NCBI RefSeq assembly: GCF_002939185.1
Contig: NZ_POVL01000004.1
Location: forward strand, 62,001 to 126,000
Direction: 5' to 3'
DNA length: 64,000 bases
Origin: Enterobacter sichuanensis
GTDB lineage: Bacteria > Pseudomonadota > Gammaproteobacteria > Enterobacterales > Enterobacteriaceae
This document shows positions 54,439-63,469 of this stretch, in pieces. The position numbers and the translations under genes are program-made. The notes below the pieces were generated by a model, which saw only the letters and a list, made by a program, of their open reading frames with translations, did not search any database and had not been told where the DNA came from. Within the stretch, counting starts at the first letter, position 1; every line of letters starts with the position of its first letter.

Positions 54439-54761
54439 GCATTTTTCAACAACACCGCTTCCAGCCACTGGCGCAGCTCTACCGGGGCCGACTTCAGGCT
54501 GTTCGAGCCGCGGGTAATCGTTGCGATGCCCGCGCCCAGTTCATTTTTGAGCTCGCGCTGGCTCATCTCACCGCGCAACAACTCTTCAATGATCCGCACG
54601 CGCGTGCCCAGCGCCTCGCGCTCGTCCGGCGTGAGCATCAGCTGCATCAGGGGTAGATGCAGATCCTGATCGTATGACTGGCGAAGCAACTCCACAAAAC
54701 GAAGCCACTCCTGGTGACGTTGTTCGGCCATTGCCGAGGAATACGGGGAATGCGGGGTCAT
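54435..54761 (-). CDS. trpR: Trp operon repressor
   Basis: TrpR is the tryptophan-binding repressor of trpEDCBA, aroH, mtr and its own gene. The start chosen, ATG 54761 ([14 protein letters not shown]), gives 108 residues; the frame is open upstream but that part overlaps the operator. The helix-turn-helix block [20 protein letters not shown] is intact. It is downstream of slt and has its own promoter and operator. Confidence 0.97.
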   Translation of the reverse strand: MTPHSPYSSAMAEQRHQEWLRFVELLRQSYDQDLHLPLMQLMLTPDEREALGTRVRIIEELLRGEMSQRELKNELGAGIATITRGSNSLKSAPVELRQWLEAVLLKNA

Positions 54762-54776
54762 GTTATGCTGCCTCTT

Positions 54777-54794
54777 GTACTCATTAGCGAGTAC
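54777..54794 (-). promoter_or_regulatory. TrpR operator of trpR
   Basis: GTACTC (54777-54782) and GAGTAC (54789-54794) form an exact inverted repeat around ATTAGC. It matches the known trpR autoregulatory operator core of E. coli and starts 15 bases upstream of the trpR start codon. Confidence 0.9.
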
Positions 54795-54816
54795 AGCATA
54801 ACACAACCCACGCCGA

Positions 54817-56754
54817 TCAGTAACGTCTCTGCCACTCGGCATCGCTCATCAGGGTATCTTTCTGCCCCATGAAGTAGCGATAGTAGGCATCATACGCCAG
54901 CACGTTTTTCACGTATCCGCGGGTTTCCGAGAACGGAATACTCTCGACAAACGCCACGGCGTCGATGCGTCCGGCGCTGTTGCCGAGCCAGGTACGCACG
55001 CGACCCGGCCCCGCGTTATAGGCCGCCGAAGAGAAGATGCGGTTATTGCCGAACTGCTGATACACGTACTGGAGATAGCTGGTACCGATGTTAATGTTGG
55101 TATCCGGATCCAGCAGCTGTGACGGGCTGCTGTACCCTGGAATATTAAACATCTTCACCGTATGCGTCGCCGTACCCGGCATGATCTGCATCAGGCCACT
55201 GGCACCTACCGGGGAACGGACTTTCGGGTTCCACGCGCTCTCCTGACGGGCAATCGCCATCGCGTAACTTTGCGGGATATCTTTACCGCGGGTGTAGCGT
55301 TCGAAAAGATCGTTATAAGCCAGTGGGAAACGCTCTTCGAGATGATCCCACAGCTTACCGGCGATCGTCGCCTGCACGCTCAGATCCCACCAGTGATTAT
55401 CAAAGGCATAGCGGGCAAGCTGGGCTTTTTCGTCAGTGGTGCGGCTGGTCACCAGATTCGCCCACTCGCTGCGCGCGGTATTGTCCATGTTCCAGTACAT
55501 CAGCTCGCGCACGCGCGCCATTTCCGGCCCCTGCGTCAGCGCCGGGTTAGCATTCGCGGGCGCTTTATCAATGCGGAAGGTGTACTCCTCGCCCAGACGC
55601 TGTGCGGCCGCCATCGGGTAGAACCCGCGCTCCTGCATCAACGCATGGAGGATCTCTTTGGCTTCATCATCACGACCGCGCTCCATTAGCAGATCGGCCT
55701 GCCAGTAGCGCCATTCGTCCTTTTCTTTCGCTTCCATAGGCAAACGCGCCAGCCAGGTATTCAGCCCCCGGCGATCGCCCGTCCCCAGCGCCATTCGCAC
55801 ACGACGTTCCACCAGCGAGGTGGAGTTTGAGCGCATAATCGCATCGTCTCGCCAGCGCGCCTGTTCGTCGGTCACATCCGTGCCCATCAGTCGCCATGCA
55901 ACGATGTCGCGCAACTCCTGGGTTTGGTCTTCATTGAGCTGCTGCGCCTGCACCAGTTGCGGGATCATCAGCCGCGCGTTTTCCACATCGTCACGCGCTA
56001 CGCTGGCGAAGGCTACCGCCGCCATCTGGCGGGTAAAATCAGTCGCCCCCGTACTGCGCGCAAAGGTCAGGACGCTGTTGGGATCGTTTGCCAGTGCAAT
56101 AACTGCCGAGGAGATCGTCTGGTAATCAGACGGCATCTGCCCCGCCAGCGCGGTCACCAGACGCGTGTTTCCGGCTTTCATCGCCAGACGGATGCGCTCA
56201 AGGTAGGCCAGCGGGTCCTGCTTGCCGGAGGCGCGCCATGCGCCAAACAGCGAATCGCAGGCGTTTGGCTGGCTTTTTCCGGTCAGCCACAGCTCTTTCG
56301 CCCCAGACCAGGCCTCCTCCTGCTGACCGGTGGCCCATTTCGCATAGTAGTAGTTACACTGGGCTTCGGTGGTATTCGGCTTATCAGGACTGAACGCCAG
56401 CAGGCCACGCCAGTCTTCACGGCGCGCCAGTTCGTTCACAAAGCGAGACTGCAGAGTCCGCGCCGGCGGCAGGGTCGGGTTCGCCTGAATGAAATTATTT
56501 ACGGTGACGGTCGGTTGATTCATGAGATCGTCAGTGATCTGACGATACTCCAGATACGGATACAGCGGATAATCCTTCAGCGTCGGCATCAGCGCCTGCA
56601 CGGTTTCCATCTGCTTGTTGTCCCACGCCTGTTTAATCTGGGCGTAGCGGTTACGTTGTTCATCCAGTGAATCGGCATGCACCGCCTGGCTTACCGCCAT
56701 TACGCATACGCTGGCAGCCAGCAGACGCCAGACCACCCGTTTGGCTTTTTCCAC
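54817..56754 (-). CDS. slt: Soluble lytic murein transglycosylase Slt
   Basis: Slt70 is the periplasmic exo-lytic transglycosylase that cuts peptidoglycan to 1,6-anhydromuropeptides. The start is GTG at 56754, as in E. coli, giving 645 residues with a signal peptide (about 1-27, ending V-H-A). The long middle part is the alpha-superhelical ring of U and L domains. The C-terminal lysozyme-like domain carries the catalytic Glu in [10 protein letters not shown] and the block [13 protein letters not shown] near residue 515. It precedes trpR. Confidence 0.98.
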   Translation of the reverse strand: MEKAKRVVWRLLAASVCVMAVSQAVHADSLDEQRNRYAQIKQAWDNKQMETVQALMPTLKDYPLYPYLEYRQITDDLMNQPTVTVNNFIQANPTLPPARTLQSRFVNELARREDWRGLLAFSPDKPNTTEAQCNYYYAKWATGQQEEAWSGAKELWLTGKSQPNACDSLFGAWRASGKQDPLAYLERIRLAMKAGNTRLVTALAGQMPSDYQTISSAVIALANDPNSVLTFARSTGATDFTRQMAAVAFASVARDDVENARLMIPQLVQAQQLNEDQTQELRDIVAWRLMGTDVTDEQARWRDDAIMRSNSTSLVERRVRMALGTGDRRGLNTWLARLPMEAKEKDEWRYWQADLLMERGRDDEAKEILHALMQERGFYPMAAAQRLGEEYTFRIDKAPANANPALTQGPEMARVRELMYWNMDNTARSEWANLVTSRTTDEKAQLARYAFDNHWWDLSVQATIAGKLWDHLEERFPLAYNDLFERYTRGKDIPQSYAMAIARQESAWNPKVRSPVGASGLMQIMPGTATHTVKMFNIPGYSSPSQLLDPDTNINIGTSYLQYVYQQFGNNRIFSSAAYNAGPGRVRTWLGNSAGRIDAVAFVESIPFSETRGYVKNVLAYDAYYRYFMGQKDTLMSDAEWQRRY

Positions 56755-56981
56755 AAGCTCTTCCTCATTGTTTTTTCGTCAATTGCAGCGTCTTGCCACG
56801 TCAAAGTCTAATCAACTTATGCTAACCAGGCATCCTGCAACGCGCCACGTCATGGACACTTTTTTACCTTTCTTGCGCGTTTTAACACTCCCGACGTTCC
56901 TGGCTGGGATTAGGACGGGAAAAAGGCTACACTTCGAGGCTGAATTCCATTCTCATTACGATAAAAGAGGCGAAGTCCAAC
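56755..56981. other. slt-ettA divergent gap
   Basis: This 227-bp gap must hold the promoters of slt and ettA. No clear element was identified. The ettA start has AAGAGG about 12 bases upstream. Confidence 0.35.
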
Positions 56982-58649
56982 GTGGCTCAATTCGTTTATA
57001 CCATGCATCGTGTCGGCAAAGTGGTTCCGCCGAAACGTCATATTCTTAAAAATATCTCGCTGAGCTTCTTCCCGGGCGCAAAAATTGGTGTTCTGGGTCT
57101 CAACGGTGCCGGTAAGTCCACCCTGCTGCGCATCATGGCCGGCATCGATACAGACATCGAAGGTGAAGCCCGTCCGCAGCCTGGCATCAAAATTGGTTAC
57201 CTGCCGCAGGAACCTCAGCTGAACCCGGAACACACCGTCCGTGAGTCCGTCGAAGAAGCCGTTGCTGAAGTCGTCAACGCCCTGAAAGGCCTGGATGAAG
57301 TGTATGCCAAATACGCCGAGCCGGATGCGGACTTCGATAAACTGGCCGCACAGCAAGGCAAGTTTGAAGAGATCATCCAGGCGCACGACGGCCACAACCT
57401 GAACGTGCAACTGGAGCGCGCCGCTGACGCTCTGCGTCTGCCGGACTGGGATGCGAAAATTGCAAACCTCTCCGGTGGTGAACGCCGCCGCGTGGCGCTG
57501 TGCCGCCTGCTGCTGGAAAAACCAGACATGCTGCTCCTCGACGAACCAACTAACCACCTGGATGCAGAATCCGTAGCGTGGCTGGAACGCTTCCTGCACG
57601 ACTTCGAAGGCACCGTGGTGGCGATTACCCACGACCGTTACTTCCTCGACAACGTTGCCGGCTGGATCCTGGAGCTGGACCGCGGTGAAGGTATTCCATG
57701 GGAAGGCAACTACTCTTCCTGGCTGGAGCAGAAAGATCAGCGTCTGGCGCAGGAAGCGTCTCAGGAAGCGGCGCGTCGTAAGTCTATCGAGAAAGAACTG
57801 GAGTGGGTACGTCAGGGCACGAAAGGCCGTCAGTCCAAGGGCAAAGCCCGTCTGGCACGCTTTGAAGAGCTTAACAATACCGAATACCAGAAACGTAACG
57901 AAACCAACGAACTGTTTATTCCACCTGGAGCACGTCTGGGGGATAAAGTGGTTGAAGTGACCAACCTGCGTAAGTCCTACGGCGACCGTGTGCTGATCGA
58001 CGATCTCTCTTTCTCCGTACCGAAAGGGGCTATCGTTGGGATCATCGGTCCGAACGGCGCGGGTAAATCGACCCTGTTCCGCATGATGTCCGGTCAGGAA
58101 CAGCCTGACAGCGGTTCTATCACCCTGGGTGAAACCGTGAAGCTGGCGTCCGTTGACCAGTTCCGTGACGCGATGGATAACAGCAAAACCGTCTGGGAAG
58201 AAGTTTCCGGCGGTCTGGATATCATGCGTATCGGCAACACCGAGATGCCAAGCCGCGCCTACGTTGGCCGCTTTAACTTCAAAGGCACCGACCAGGGCAA
58301 ACGCGTAGGCGAGCTGTCCGGCGGTGAGCGCGGTCGTCTGCACCTGGCGAAGCTGCTGCAGGTGGGCGGTAACGTACTGCTGCTCGATGAACCAACCAAC
58401 GACCTGGACATCGAAACCCTGCGCGCGCTGGAAAACGCCCTGCTGGAGTTCCCGGGTTGCGCGATGGTTATCTCGCACGACCGTTGGTTCCTTGACCGTA
58501 TCGCGACCCACATTCTGGACTACCAGGATGAAGGTAAAGTGGAGTTCTTCGAAGGTAACTTCACCGAATACGAAGAGTACAAGAAACGCACGCTGGGCGC
58601 AGACGCGCTGGAGCCGAAGCGTATTAAGTACAAGCGTATTGCGAAATAA
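56982..58649 (+). CDS. ettA: Energy-sensing ABC-F translation factor EttA
   Basis: EttA (YjjK) binds the ribosomal E site and lets the first peptide bond form according to the ATP:ADP ratio. The start is GTG 56982 (M-A-Q-F-V-Y-T-M-H-R-V-G), giving 555 residues as in E. coli. Two ABC domains are seen: Walker A at about residues 39-46 (G-L-N-G-A-G-K-S-T) and again near 356-364 (G-P-N-G-A-G-K-S-T), each with an L-S-G-G-E signature. The linker carries the P-site tRNA interaction motif. There are no membrane segments. A terminator with a TTCG loop follows. Confidence 0.98.
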   Translation: MAQFVYTMHRVGKVVPPKRHILKNISLSFFPGAKIGVLGLNGAGKSTLLRIMAGIDTDIEGEARPQPGIKIGYLPQEPQLNPEHTVRESVEEAVAEVVNALKGLDEVYAKYAEPDADFDKLAAQQGKFEEIIQAHDGHNLNVQLERAADALRLPDWDAKIANLSGGERRRVALCRLLLEKPDMLLLDEPTNHLDAESVAWLERFLHDFEGTVVAITHDRYFLDNVAGWILELDRGEGIPWEGNYSSWLEQKDQRLAQEASQEAARRKSIEKELEWVRQGTKGRQSKGKARLARFEELNNTEYQKRNETNELFIPPGARLGDKVVEVTNLRKSYGDRVLIDDLSFSVPKGAIVGIIGPNGAGKSTLFRMMSGQEQPDSGSITLGETVKLASVDQFRDAMDNSKTVWEEVSGGLDIMRIGNTEMPSRAYVGRFNFKGTDQGKRVGELSGGERGRLHLAKLLQVGGNVLLLDEPTNDLDIETLRALENALLEFPGCAMVISHDRWFLDRIATHILDYQDEGKVEFFEGNFTEYEEYKKRTLGADALEPKRIKYKRIAK

Positions 58650-58653
58650 AAGC

Positions 58654-58680
58654 AAAACGGCAACTTCGGTTGCCGTTTTT
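58654..58680 (+). terminator. ettA terminator with TTCG tetraloop
   Basis: An 11-bp stem AAAACGGCAAC / GTTGCCGTTTT closes on the stable loop TTCG and ends in a T run, starting five bases after the ettA stop. Confidence 0.95.
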
Positions 58681-58683
58681 TAT

Positions 58684-58727
58684 GGTTGCTCCCTCTCCCC
58701 GTGGGAGAGGGTCAGGGTGAGGGCATC
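58684..58727. repeat. CCCTCTCCC repeat, left of the LysR/dehydrogenase pair
   Basis: CCCTCTCCCCGTGGGAGAGGG is an imperfect palindrome followed by TCAGGGTGAGGGCATC. A close inverted copy lies at 60758-60796, and the two frame the LysR and dehydrogenase genes. The same core palindrome occurs at 13008-13033. Confidence 0.85.
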
Positions 58728-58740
58728 AGGCCGCACATAA

Positions 58741-59640
58741 TCACCCGCCCACGTAATACCGCTTCACCTCATCAAACTGCATTGCAAAGTCGATATAGCT
58801 CATCAGCGCAGGCGAGTTGAGCTTACGGCTCGGATAGGCCAGCCACAGGTCGTTTCCTTCGACGCGCCATTCCGGCAGCACCTGCACCAGTGCCCCTTTC
58901 TCGACCTTATCTTCCAGCAAAAAGGCCGGAAGCAGCGTGATCCCTGCACCGGCAATCGCACATTCGCGGGCGTATACCAGATTATCGGTCATGTGCGCGT
59001 TATCCGGCAGGTAGCGGTAATCTTCGCCTGCGCTTTGCAGCAGCCACTCGGACCAGGCTTTGTGGGTAATACAGCGGTGCTCCACCAGCTGGCGAGGATG
59101 CGTCAGCGGCTCCCGACGCGCCAGGTACGCCGGTGAAGCCATCATATAGCGCGGGCAATGGCCGATCATCCGGCCTATCAGAGAGGAGTCCTGTGGCTTA
59201 CCTGTTCGCAGTGCCACATCAAAGCCTGACTCGACCAGGTCCAGCACGTCATCAGAAATGGAAACATCGAGCGAAACGTCAGGATAGCGGAGCTGAAATT
59301 CGGCGTTCATATGCGCCAGTAATGTCGCACCAATCCCTGCCGGGCAGGTGATGCGAAGCCGCCCGCTTGGGTTTTCGCGCAGGCGCTGAATGGCGTACTC
59401 CGCCCGCTCGCTGGCCGCCAGCATCTCCCGGCAGTGGACAAGATAGTGTTCACCCGCAAACGTCAGATTCAGCCGGCGCGTGGTGCGGTTAAGCAGGCGG
59501 ATCCCCACCTGCTGTTCAAGCTGGCTGATGCGCTGGCTCACGCTGGATTTCGGCAGGTCGGCTTTCTGCGCTGCGGCAGTGAAGCTCCCCATCTCAGCCA
59601 CCAGCGCAAACAGCGCCATGTCCTGCAGCTGTTTAAACAT
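58741..59640 (-). CDS. LysR-family transcriptional regulator
   Basis: This 299-residue protein has a typical LysR winged helix at the N-terminus (about residues 1-60, with F-T-A-A-A-Q-K-A-D-L-P-K-S-S-V-S-Q-R-I). The co-inducer domain follows (about 90-295). It resembles the large YhjC/AaeR/DsdC-like subgroup of E. coli proteins but I cannot name an exact orthologue. It is divergent from the dehydrogenase at 59749 with a 108-bp gap, the usual layout for a LysR protein and its target. The pair is absent between ettA and nadR in E. coli K-12. Confidence 0.92.
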   Translation of the reverse strand: MFKQLQDMALFALVAEMGSFTAAAQKADLPKSSVSQRISQLEQQVGIRLLNRTTRRLNLTFAGEHYLVHCREMLAASERAEYAIQRLRENPSGRLRITCPAGIGATLLAHMNAEFQLRYPDVSLDVSISDDVLDLVESGFDVALRTGKPQDSSLIGRMIGHCPRYMMASPAYLARREPLTHPRQLVEHRCITHKAWSEWLLQSAGEDYRYLPDNAHMTDNLVYARECAIAGAGITLLPAFLLEDKVEKGALVQVLPEWRVEGNDLWLAYPSRKLNSPALMSYIDFAMQFDEVKRYYVGG

Positions 59641-59707
59641 GATTGTTCATCCTGTACGAACGCTAAGTTCTTGATTGTCCATCTTATCACGCGCATGGCC
59701 ACTTAAT

Positions 59708-59717
59708 AGACTAGTCT
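59708..59717. promoter_or_regulatory. Candidate operator between LysR gene and dehydrogenase
   Basis: AGACTAGTCT is a perfect 10-base palindrome 31 bases before the dehydrogenase ATG, in the divergent 108-bp gap. LysR proteins often bind such sites, but the T-N11-A form was not clear. Confidence 0.35.
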
Positions 59718-59748
59718 CAACAAAACGTATTCCATTGAGGAGCACACC

Positions 59749-60750
59749 ATGTCAGTCAAAGCCATTGCCGTTAACCCAGAAAATCCTTCCACTTTCATTG
59801 AAATCACTTCGCCAATGCCGCAGCCCGGCGAGCACGATCTGCTGGTGGAGGTGAAAGCCGTCTCCGTTAACCCGGTGGACACCAAGGTGCATGCAAGCCT
59901 GGCCCAAAACGGGCTGAATGCGCCGCGCGTGCTCGGATGGGATGCCAGCGGGATCGTCAAAGCCGTTGGGGCGGGCGTCACCGGATTCAAACCGGGGGAT
60001 AAAGTGTGGTACGCAGGCGACATCACCCGTCCGGGCAGCAACACCACCCATCAGTTGATTGACGCGCGCATTGTCGGGCACAAACCCTCAAGCCTCGGCT
60101 GGGCGGCTGCCGCTGCCCTCCCGTTGACCGCACTCACCGCGTGGGAAGGCCTGTTTGAACGGCTGAACATTCAGGATGCTGGCGCAGACAAAACGCTGCT
60201 GATCATCGGCGGTGCGGGTGGGGTGGGATCGCTGGCGATCCCCTTTGCGAAGCACAACAGCAAGGTGAAGATCATTGCCACGGCTTCACGAGACGATTCC
60301 GCCCGGTGGTGTCGCGATCGCGGTGCAGATGTGGTGGTGAACTACCACGACCTGAAAGGCGAGCTGGCGAAACAGGGACTCACCTTTGTGGATTATATTT
60401 TCATCCTCAACGACACCGACGGACACTGGGATGCGGTCAGTGACCTGATTGCGCCTCAGGGGCATATCTGTTCCATCGTTGAGAACGCGCATCCGCTGAA
60501 CCAGGACAAACTGAAATCGAAATCCGCCGCCCTGCACTGGGAATTTATGTACACCCGCAGCATGTACCAGACCGCTGATATGGCGCGTCAGGGTGAAATC
60601 TTAAATGAGGTGGCGAAGCTCGTGGATACCGGTGTGGTGGAAAGTTCGCTGAGTGAAACGCTGCACGGGCTGAGCGTGGAAAGCATTACCGAGGCGCACC
60701 GTAAAGTGCTGGACGGGCATATGCGCGGGAAAGTGGTGGTTGAGTTCTGA
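59749..60750 (+). CDS. Zinc-type alcohol dehydrogenase-like protein (MDR family)
   Basis: This 333-residue enzyme belongs to the medium-chain dehydrogenase/reductase superfamily. The N-terminal GroES-like part has S-V-N-P-V-D-T-K-V and the NADPH-binding Rossmann domain has G-G-A-G-G-V-G-S near residue 155. The typical catalytic and structural zinc cysteines are missing, so it is probably a zinc-independent quinone reductase or enone reductase, despite the usual database name. The substrate is unknown. ATG follows GAGGAG by eight bases. It would be controlled by the divergent LysR protein. Confidence 0.9.
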   Translation: MSVKAIAVNPENPSTFIEITSPMPQPGEHDLLVEVKAVSVNPVDTKVHASLAQNGLNAPRVLGWDASGIVKAVGAGVTGFKPGDKVWYAGDITRPGSNTTHQLIDARIVGHKPSSLGWAAAAALPLTALTAWEGLFERLNIQDAGADKTLLIIGGAGGVGSLAIPFAKHNSKVKIIATASRDDSARWCRDRGADVVVNYHDLKGELAKQGLTFVDYIFILNDTDGHWDAVSDLIAPQGHICSIVENAHPLNQDKLKSKSAALHWEFMYTRSMYQTADMARQGEILNEVAKLVDTGVVESSLSETLHGLSVESITEAHRKVLDGHMRGKVVVEF

Positions 60751-60757
60751 GTGGTTT

Positions 60758-60796
60758 GATGCCCTCACCCCGGCCCTCTCCCACAGGGAGAGGGCG
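60758..60796. repeat. CCCTCTCCC repeat, right of the LysR/dehydrogenase pair
   Basis: GATGCCCTCACCCCGGCCC followed by TCTCCCACAGGGAGAGGG is the inverted counterpart of the element at 58684-58727. It also sits between the convergent dehydrogenase (+) and nadR (-) and may end both transcripts. Confidence 0.85.
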
Positions 60797-60804
60797 GTTA
60801 ACGC

Positions 60805-62037
60805 TTATCCCTGCTCCCCCATCATCTCCCTCACCAGCTCGACGCAGCGCAGGAAACGGGAGTCGTAATCCGACTCTTCCACATGCACAAACTCAACGTT
60901 GTTCTCCCTGAGCATATCCACCAGCATGGTCTGGAACTCACGCCTGTCCACGGAGCTGCCAAGGCTACGCATGCCGTCAGCCACCCACGGGGTGTTGTTT
61001 TCCAGCAGGATCACCAGGTCAAAGCGGTATTCATCAATCAGCGCCTGCACGAACGGGTGTTCGCGCCCTTCGTACTTTTTACAGAACGCCTGCGTGGTCA
61101 CGAAATCGGTATCGATAAACGCCACCTTGTTGGCGTATTTCACCGCGAAATCAATGTACTGGGCATGCCCAAGCGCGATTTTATCGTAGTCGGAATACTG
61201 CAGGGCCATCTCATCCCCACCCAGATGGGAGAAGACATAATCGCGTCCGTACTCCCAGGCACTGGTGGTGTTGAAGATATTCGCCAGCTTATTGACCAGC
61301 GTTGATTTCCCGCTCGACTCGCCGCCCAGGATCGCCACCGTACGCACGAAAAACGGCTTCACCTCAGTCGGGATGTAATCCCAGTAGCGGAACGGGTTTT
61401 CGCGGATCTGCGCCCCGCTGATGTTCATAAAGGTGCGCTTCGGATCGATAAGCACCGTTTCAATGCCCAGATGCTCGCGGAACTGCGGCGCGTCGGACGC
61501 TTCAGAGGTGTAGATCCAGTTCGGGGCAATGCCCTTCTCTTCCATAAACGCCTTGATGCCGTTGCTCCACACATCCCAGCCGTGCGGATAGGGCTCCATG
61601 CCCTCTTCATTGAAAGCATGAATGCGAATATTTTTCTGATACTTGAAGGTCTGAAGCAGCCAGCGCAGGCGGTCCGGCACGGTCGGCTGCTGCGACATGG
61701 CGCTGTCCTCAAACAGCTGGCGATCGCGGGTTTCGTCGTACCCCATGATGATATGCAGTTCATCCACCTGACTACAGGCGCGCTGGATCAGATAGATATG
61801 CCCGGTATGCAGCGGGTAAAACTTGCCAAACACCACGCCGATGTTCTTTTGCATACGCGGAAATTCAAGCCCCAGAAAGCGGTGCAGCGCTTCCAGCTTC
61901 TGCGCGCTGGGGCTTTTGATTTTGGCGTTCAGCAGCTGGCTAAGGTAGCCTTTGGTCATACCGCTGGCGTCCGCCACCTGCTGCAGCGTGCAGCCCTTCT
62001 GACGGATTGCGGTTTTGATGTAGTCAAATGATGACAT
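60805..62037 (-). CDS. nadR: NAD regulator / NMN adenylyltransferase / ribosylnicotinamide kinase
   Basis: NadR represses nadB, nadA and pncB at high NAD, and also adenylates NMN and phosphorylates nicotinamide riboside. The 410 residues have three domains in order. An N-terminal Xre-type helix-turn-helix (about 5-60, L-Q-Q-V-A-D-A-S-G-M-T-K-G-Y-L-S) comes first. A nucleotidyltransferase with G-K-F-Y-P-L-H-T-G-H (about 71-80) follows, and then a kinase with the P-loop G-G-E-S-S-G-K-S-T near 237. It lies 35 bases after radA on the - strand. Confidence 0.98.
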   Translation of the reverse strand: MSSFDYIKTAIRQKGCTLQQVADASGMTKGYLSQLLNAKIKSPSAQKLEALHRFLGLEFPRMQKNIGVVFGKFYPLHTGHIYLIQRACSQVDELHIIMGYDETRDRQLFEDSAMSQQPTVPDRLRWLLQTFKYQKNIRIHAFNEEGMEPYPHGWDVWSNGIKAFMEEKGIAPNWIYTSEASDAPQFREHLGIETVLIDPKRTFMNISGAQIRENPFRYWDYIPTEVKPFFVRTVAILGGESSGKSTLVNKLANIFNTTSAWEYGRDYVFSHLGGDEMALQYSDYDKIALGHAQYIDFAVKYANKVAFIDTDFVTTQAFCKKYEGREHPFVQALIDEYRFDLVILLENNTPWVADGMRSLGSSVDRREFQTMLVDMLRENNVEFVHVEESDYDSRFLRCVELVREMMGEQG

Positions 62038-62072
62038 AAATTACGGTGCCTCCTGCAAAATCGAATACGTAA

Positions 62073-63458
62073 TTATAAGTCGTCAAAGACATTTAACGCA
62101 TCTGCGAGTTTTTTCACGCCAAATACCTGCATCCCTTCCGGGATTTTTTTCGGCACGTTAGCGGCCGGAACGATCGCCCGGCGGAAACCGTGTTTTGCCG
62201 CCTCGGAGATACGCTCTTGCCCGCTGGGCACCGGACGGATTTCCCCGGCGAGGCCCACTTCGCCGAAGACGACCAGATCCTGCGGCAGCGGTCGGTCACG
62301 CAGGCTGGAGACCATCGCCAGCAGCAGCGCCAGGTCCGCGCTGGTCTCAGTGACTTTGACGCCGCCGACCACGTTAACGAAAACGTCCTGATCCGCCATC
62401 TGCAGCCCGCCATGACGGTGCAGCACCGCCAGCAGGATCGCCAGACGGTTCTGTTCCAGACCGACCGCCACGCGCCGCGGGTTGCCCATCATCGAGTGAT
62501 CGACCAGCGCCTGAATTTCGACAAGCAGCGGGCGCGTCCCTTCCCACAGCACCATCACCGAACTGCCGGAGGTGATTTCATCGCCACGACTGAGGAAGAT
62601 GGCCGACGGGTTGCTGACTTCACGCAGCCCCTGTTCGGTCATGGCAAACACCCCCAGTTCGTTCACCGCCCCAAAGCGGTTTTTGTGGCTGCGCAGGGTA
62701 CGGAAACGGGAGTCCGCGTCGCCGTCGAGCATTACGGAGCAGTCGATACAGTGTTCGAGCACTTTTGGCCCCGCCAGCGAGCCGTCTTTCGTGACGTGGC
62801 CGACCATCACAATTGCCACACCGCGCGTTTTGGCAAAGCGCGTCAGGTAGGCCGCCGTTTCACGCACCTGCGCCACGCTGCCCGGCGAGGACTGAATGTC
62901 CGCCATATGCATCACCTGGATGGAGTCGATCACCATCAGCTTCGGCTGCTCTTCTTCGGCGATCATACAGATCTGCTCGATGCTGGTTTCCGACAGCATG
63001 TTCAGGTTGCCCGTGGGCAGACCCAGACGGTGCGCGCGCATCGCCACCTGCTGCAGCGACTCTTCGCCCGTGACGTACAGGGTTTTCATCTGTTCGGCGA
63101 GCTTGCAGAGCGTTTGCAGCAGCAGGGTCGATTTACCCGCGCCAGGGTTACCGCCGATAAGAATGGCGCTGCCCGGCACCACGCCGCCGCCGAGCACGCG
63201 GTCAAACTCTTTGAAGCCGGTGGAGAAGCGCGGCAACGCTTCAAGACTGATGTCCGAAAGCTTTTGTACCTTCGCCACACCGGCATTACCCGCATAGCCG
63301 CTCAGGCGTTCGTTGCGCGCCACGCTCGGCGAAGCCGCCACACCACGCACTTCGGTGATGGTGTTCCAGGCATGACAGGCGCTGCATTGCCCCTGCCAGC
63401 GCGGATAATCCGCACCACATTCATTACAGACAAATGCGCGTTTTGGAGCTTTCGCCAC
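62073..63458 (-). CDS. radA: DNA repair protein RadA
   Basis: RadA is a RecA-like helicase that drives branch migration in recombinational repair. The 461 residues begin with a four-cysteine zinc finger (C-N-E-C and C-S-A-C, about residues 10-31), then a RecA core with Walker A G-G-N-P-G-A-G-K-S-T near residue 97. The RadA-specific K-N-R-F-G motif is near 260. A C-terminal Lon-protease-like domain follows. It starts 11 bases after serB and precedes nadR, the conserved serB-radA-nadR order. Confidence 0.98.
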   Translation of the reverse strand: MAKAPKRAFVCNECGADYPRWQGQCSACHAWNTITEVRGVAASPSVARNERLSGYAGNAGVAKVQKLSDISLEALPRFSTGFKEFDRVLGGGVVPGSAILIGGNPGAGKSTLLLQTLCKLAEQMKTLYVTGEESLQQVAMRAHRLGLPTGNLNMLSETSIEQICMIAEEEQPKLMVIDSIQVMHMADIQSSPGSVAQVRETAAYLTRFAKTRGVAIVMVGHVTKDGSLAGPKVLEHCIDCSVMLDGDADSRFRTLRSHKNRFGAVNELGVFAMTEQGLREVSNPSAIFLSRGDEITSGSSVMVLWEGTRPLLVEIQALVDHSMMGNPRRVAVGLEQNRLAILLAVLHRHGGLQMADQDVFVNVVGGVKVTETSADLALLLAMVSSLRDRPLPQDLVVFGEVGLAGEIRPVPSGQERISEAAKHGFRRAIVPAANVPKKIPEGMQVFGVKKLADALNVFDDL

Positions 63459-63469
63459 GTTTTACCTCG

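Noticed and set aside
56910..58655. A 581-codon open frame antisense to the whole of ettA
   Set aside because: It is the reverse reading of a strongly codon-biased gene. The + strand has both ABC domains, so the antisense frame is a shadow.
58684..60796. Classical composite transposon around the LysR/dehydrogenase pair
   Set aside because: There is no transposase and no target duplication that I can see; the flanking repeats are short palindromes also found beside other genes.
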